NCBI RefSeq assembly: GCF_902859915.1
Contig: NZ_CADIKK010000017.1
Coordinates: 119,436-183,435, forward strand
DNA length: 64,000 nucleotides
Reading direction: 5' to 3'
Source: Paraburkholderia ultramafica
GTDB taxonomy: Bacteria > Pseudomonadota > Gammaproteobacteria > Burkholderiales > Burkholderiaceae
Position numbers and translations under genes: made by a program. The notes beneath the pieces are model-generated. The model made no database searches and had not been told where the DNA came from. It saw nothing but the letters and a program-made list of their open reading frames with translations. Positions 61,909 through 64,000 of this stretch are shown here, one piece after another (the first letter of the stretch is position 1; each line of letters opens with the position of its first letter).

Positions 61909-62658
61909 ATGAAAATCCTGGTGCCAGTCAAGAGAGTGGTCGATTACAACGTGAAAGTCCGGGTCAAATCGGACGGCACGGGAGTCGACATCGCGAACGT
62001 GAAGATGTCGATGAATCCGTTTGATGAAATCGCGGTGGAAGAGGCCGTGCGCCTGAAGGAAGCGGGCGTGGCGACGGAAGTGATCGCCGTGTCGGCGGGC
62101 GTCACGCAAGCGCAGGAAACGCTGCGTACGGCGCTGGCGATCGGCGCGGATCGCGCGATCCTGATCGAGTCGAACGAAGAGTTGCAGCCGCTGGCGGTGG
62201 CCAAGCTGCTGAAGGCGCTGGTCGACAAGGAACAGCCGTCGCTGGTGATTCTCGGCAAGCAGGCCATCGACGACGATTCGAACCAGACCGGCCAGATGCT
62301 CGCCGCGCTGGCGAACCTGCCGCAAGCGACGTTCGCGTCGAAGGTGGTCGTGGCCGACGGCAAGGCGACCGTGTCGCGTGAAGTGGATGGTGGCGCTGAA
62401 ACGCTGTCGCTGACGCTGCCCGCCGTGGTCACCACCGATCTGCGCCTGAACGAGCCGCGCTACGTGACGCTGCCGAACATCATGAAGGCGAAGAAAAAGC
62501 CGCTGGAAACGATCAAGCCGGAAGACCTCGGCGTTGATGTCACGCCGCGCCTGAAGACGCTGAAAGTCGCTGAGCCGCCGAAGCGCTCCGCCGGTGTGAT
62601 GGTGCCGGATGTGAAGACGCTGGTTGAGAAGCTGAAGACCGAAGCCAAGGTGCTCTAA
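61909..62658 (+). CDS. etfB: Electron transfer flavoprotein subunit beta
   Basis: A 249-residue subunit that binds AMP and passes electrons from acyl-CoA dehydrogenases toward ubiquinone through ETF-QO. ATG 61909 (MKILVPVKRVVDYNVKVRVK) is preferred to GTG 61903. Marks: MSMNPFDEIAVEEAVRLKEA, SLVILGKQAIDDDSNQTGQM and PAVVTTDLRLNEPRYVTLPN with IMKAKKKPLE (recognition loop). It is followed by etfA after 22 bases. Confidence 0.97.
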   Translation: MKILVPVKRVVDYNVKVRVKSDGTGVDIANVKMSMNPFDEIAVEEAVRLKEAGVATEVIAVSAGVTQAQETLRTALAIGADRAILIESNEELQPLAVAKLLKALVDKEQPSLVILGKQAIDDDSNQTGQMLAALANLPQATFASKVVVADGKATVSREVDGGAETLSLTLPAVVTTDLRLNEPRYVTLPNIMKAKKKPLETIKPEDLGVDVTPRLKTLKVAEPPKRSAGVMVPDVKTLVEKLKTEAKVL

Positions 62659-62680
62659 GTAGAACGCGGAGACGGAACAA

Positions 62681-63616
62681 ATGACGAATCTTGTAATTGC
62701 AGAACACGACAACGCGTCGATCAAGGCTGCGACGCTGAACACGATTGCAGCGGCGCAGAAGATTGGCGGTGATATTCACGTGCTGGTCGCGGGTCACAAC
62801 GCGCAGGCCGCAGCCGATGCGGCTGCGAAGATCGCAGGTGTGTCGAAGGTGTTGCTGGCCGATGCGCCGCAACTCGAAGCGGGCCTCGCGGAAAACGTCG
62901 AAGCGACGGTGATGAACATTGCGAAGGACTACTCGCATATTCTGGCTCCGGCGACCGCGTACGGCAAGAACATCGCGCCGCGTATCGCCGCGAAACTCGA
63001 CGTCGCGCAGATCAGCGACATCACCGCAGTGGATTCGCCCGATACGTTCGAGCGCCCGATCTACGCAGGTAACGCGATCGCCATCGTGCAATCGGCTGAT
63101 CCGGTCAAGGTCATCACGGTGCGCACGACCGGCTTCGACGCGGTCGCAGCTGTTGGCGGCAGCGCAGCGGTCGAGAAGATCGAAGCCGCAGCGGACGCGG
63201 GCCTCTCGCAGTTCGTCAGCCGTGAAGTGACGAAGCTGGACCGTCCGGAACTGACGTCGGCGAAGATCATCGTCTCGGGTGGCCGCGGTCTGGGCAATGG
63301 CGAGAACTACACGAAGGTGCTGGAGCCGCTGGCCGACAAGCTGAACGCGGCACTGGGCGCCTCGCGTGCAGCGGTGGACGCGGGCTTCGTGCCGAACGAC
63401 TATCAGGTCGGCCAGACCGGCAAGATCGTCGCGCCGCAACTGTACGTGGCCGTCGGCATCTCGGGTGCGATCCAGCATCTGGCCGGGATGAAGGACTCGA
63501 AGGTGATCGTCGCGATCAACAAGGATCCGGAAGCGCCGATTTTCAGCGTCGCCGATTATGGTCTGGTAGGTGATCTGTTCACGCTCGTGCCGGAGCTGGT
63601 TAGCGCGCTCGGCTAA
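62681..63616 (+). CDS. etfA: Electron transfer flavoprotein subunit alpha
   Basis: A 311-residue FAD-binding subunit. N-terminal start MTNLVIAEHDNASIKAATLN. The FAD domain holds KIIVSGGRGLGNGENYTKVL, VDAGFVPNDYQVGQTGKIVA, the signature YVAVGISGAIQHLAGMKDSK and VIVAINKDPEAPIFSVADYG. It pairs with EtfB as one operon, and the downstream acyl-CoA dehydrogenase gene points to a shared role in acyl-CoA oxidation. Confidence 0.97.
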   Translation: MTNLVIAEHDNASIKAATLNTIAAAQKIGGDIHVLVAGHNAQAAADAAAKIAGVSKVLLADAPQLEAGLAENVEATVMNIAKDYSHILAPATAYGKNIAPRIAAKLDVAQISDITAVDSPDTFERPIYAGNAIAIVQSADPVKVITVRTTGFDAVAAVGGSAAVEKIEAAADAGLSQFVSREVTKLDRPELTSAKIIVSGGRGLGNGENYTKVLEPLADKLNAALGASRAAVDAGFVPNDYQVGQTGKIVAPQLYVAVGISGAIQHLAGMKDSKVIVAINKDPEAPIFSVADYGLVGDLFTLVPELVSALG

Positions 63617-63663
63617 TCGCCGTAGCGCCGCAACGCCGAATAAAAGGCGTCTGGCAGCACATG

Positions 63664-63700
63664 AAGGGCGCAGGACCGATCGAGTCCAGCGCCCTTTTTT
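63664..63700 (+). terminator. Rho-independent terminator after etfA
   Basis: AAGGGCGC (63664-63671) pairs with GCGCCCTT (63689-63696), with an inner GGAC / GTCC pair, then a T-run. It parts etfBA from the acyl-CoA dehydrogenase gene, 24 bases ahead of the next ATG. Confidence 0.9.
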
Positions 63701-63724
63701 CATCAAGACAGGAGGAGAACTGAA

Positions 63725-64000
63725 ATGAGCTACATGGCGCCCATCAAGGACATGCTGTTCGTGATGAAAGAGCTGGCCGGTCTCGAAGATATCGCGATGC
63801 TGCCAGGCTTCGAGGACGCGAACCTCGACACGGCCCAGGCCGTGCTCGAAGAGTCGGCGAAACTGTGCGGCGAAGTGCTGGCGCCGCTGAACGTCGAAGG
63901 CGATCGCAATCCGAGCAGCTGGAAAGATGGCGTCGTCACCGCGACGCCGGGTTTCAGGGAAGCCTTCCGCCAGTTCGCCGAAGGCGGCTGGCAAGGCGTG
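63725..64000 (+). CDS. Acyl-CoA dehydrogenase, N-terminal part (cut by window edge)
   Basis: The first 92 codons of a flavin dehydrogenase that would donate electrons to EtfAB. AGGAGGAG at 63710-63717 gives a strong ribosome binding site for ATG 63725. The start MSYMAPIKDMLFVMKELAGL and the run AQAVLEESAKLCGEVLAPLN, then GDRNPSSWKDGVVTATPGFR, match the DmdC-like (FadE5/AidB-like, about 600 residues) acyl-CoA dehydrogenases. The FAD and catalytic motifs lie outside the window. The acyl chain preference is unknown. Confidence 0.88.
   Translation, partial: MSYMAPIKDMLFVMKELAGLEDIAMLPGFEDANLDTAQAVLEESAKLCGEVLAPLNVEGDRNPSSWKDGVVTATPGFREAFRQFAEGGWQGV

Overview
The window is GC-rich, densely coded beta-proteobacterial chromosome. 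Gene content and order (gyrA-DUF2059-serC-pheA-hisC-tyrA-aroA-cmk-rpsA-ihfB-lapA-lapB-ugd-rfaE1-hldD-comEA-cysM, then metNIQ and etfBA) fit a Burkholderiaceae main chromosome, most likely Paraburkholderia or Burkholderia. This assignment is from recognised proteins and gene order, not from a database search.

Layout. 1-2863 (minus): an amide-catabolism-like cluster of amidase (cut by the left edge), GntR/FCD regulator, an MFS permease gene broken by an internal deletion, and a DUF2848 gene. 3094-11579: CPA2 antiporter, class I amidotransferase, DUF2968 protein, an unknown single-TM protein, a GNAT and a citrate-type MFS symporter. 11759-15227: a TPR/glycosyltransferase-like protein divergent from a zinc-sensor ArsR and a His-rich CDF exporter, with a clear 12-2-12 operator. 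15401-17125: FAD monooxygenase. 17298-23793: NAD-dependent molybdenum formate dehydrogenase fdsGBA-D with a divergent ModE-like regulator. 23926-24633: two small secreted proteins.

25291-31390 is the most unusual part. Behind an AT-rich leader of about 450 bp lies a 39-residue peptide gene with a double-glycine leader and a core that would begin Cys-Cys. It is followed by a nested hairpin, an LpxL/HtrB-like acyltransferase homologue, an HlyD-type adaptor, an ABC transporter with an intact C39 leader peptidase, and a TolC-type outer-membrane channel. I read this as a complete make-modify-export cassette for a small, possibly acylated, ribosomal peptide. It sits against the 3' end of ssrA (tmRNA).

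31477-54593 is housekeeping: tmRNA, gph-ubiG, ompA, gyrA, the aromatic/serine/histidine biosynthesis run (serC-pheA-hisC-tyrA-aroA), cmk-rpsA-ihfB, LPS assembly control (lapAB), sugar-nucleotide and heptose genes (ugd, rfaE1, hldD), comEA and cysM. 54685-64000 holds mltB, an HDAC-like amidohydrolase, a crotonase-fold protein lacking both catalytic Glu, an alpha/beta hydrolase, the methionine importer metNIQ, etfBA and the start of an acyl-CoA dehydrogenase.

Non-coding structure worth noting: a zinc-type ArsR operator, a palindrome before the DUF2848 operon, a hairpin that covers the comEA ribosome binding site, a perfect 49-bp tandem duplication of a hairpin before hldD, a TetR-type palindrome before etfB, stem-loops before gyrA and rpsA, and many rho-independent terminators. 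No CRISPR array, insertion sequence, integrase or tRNA gene was seen.
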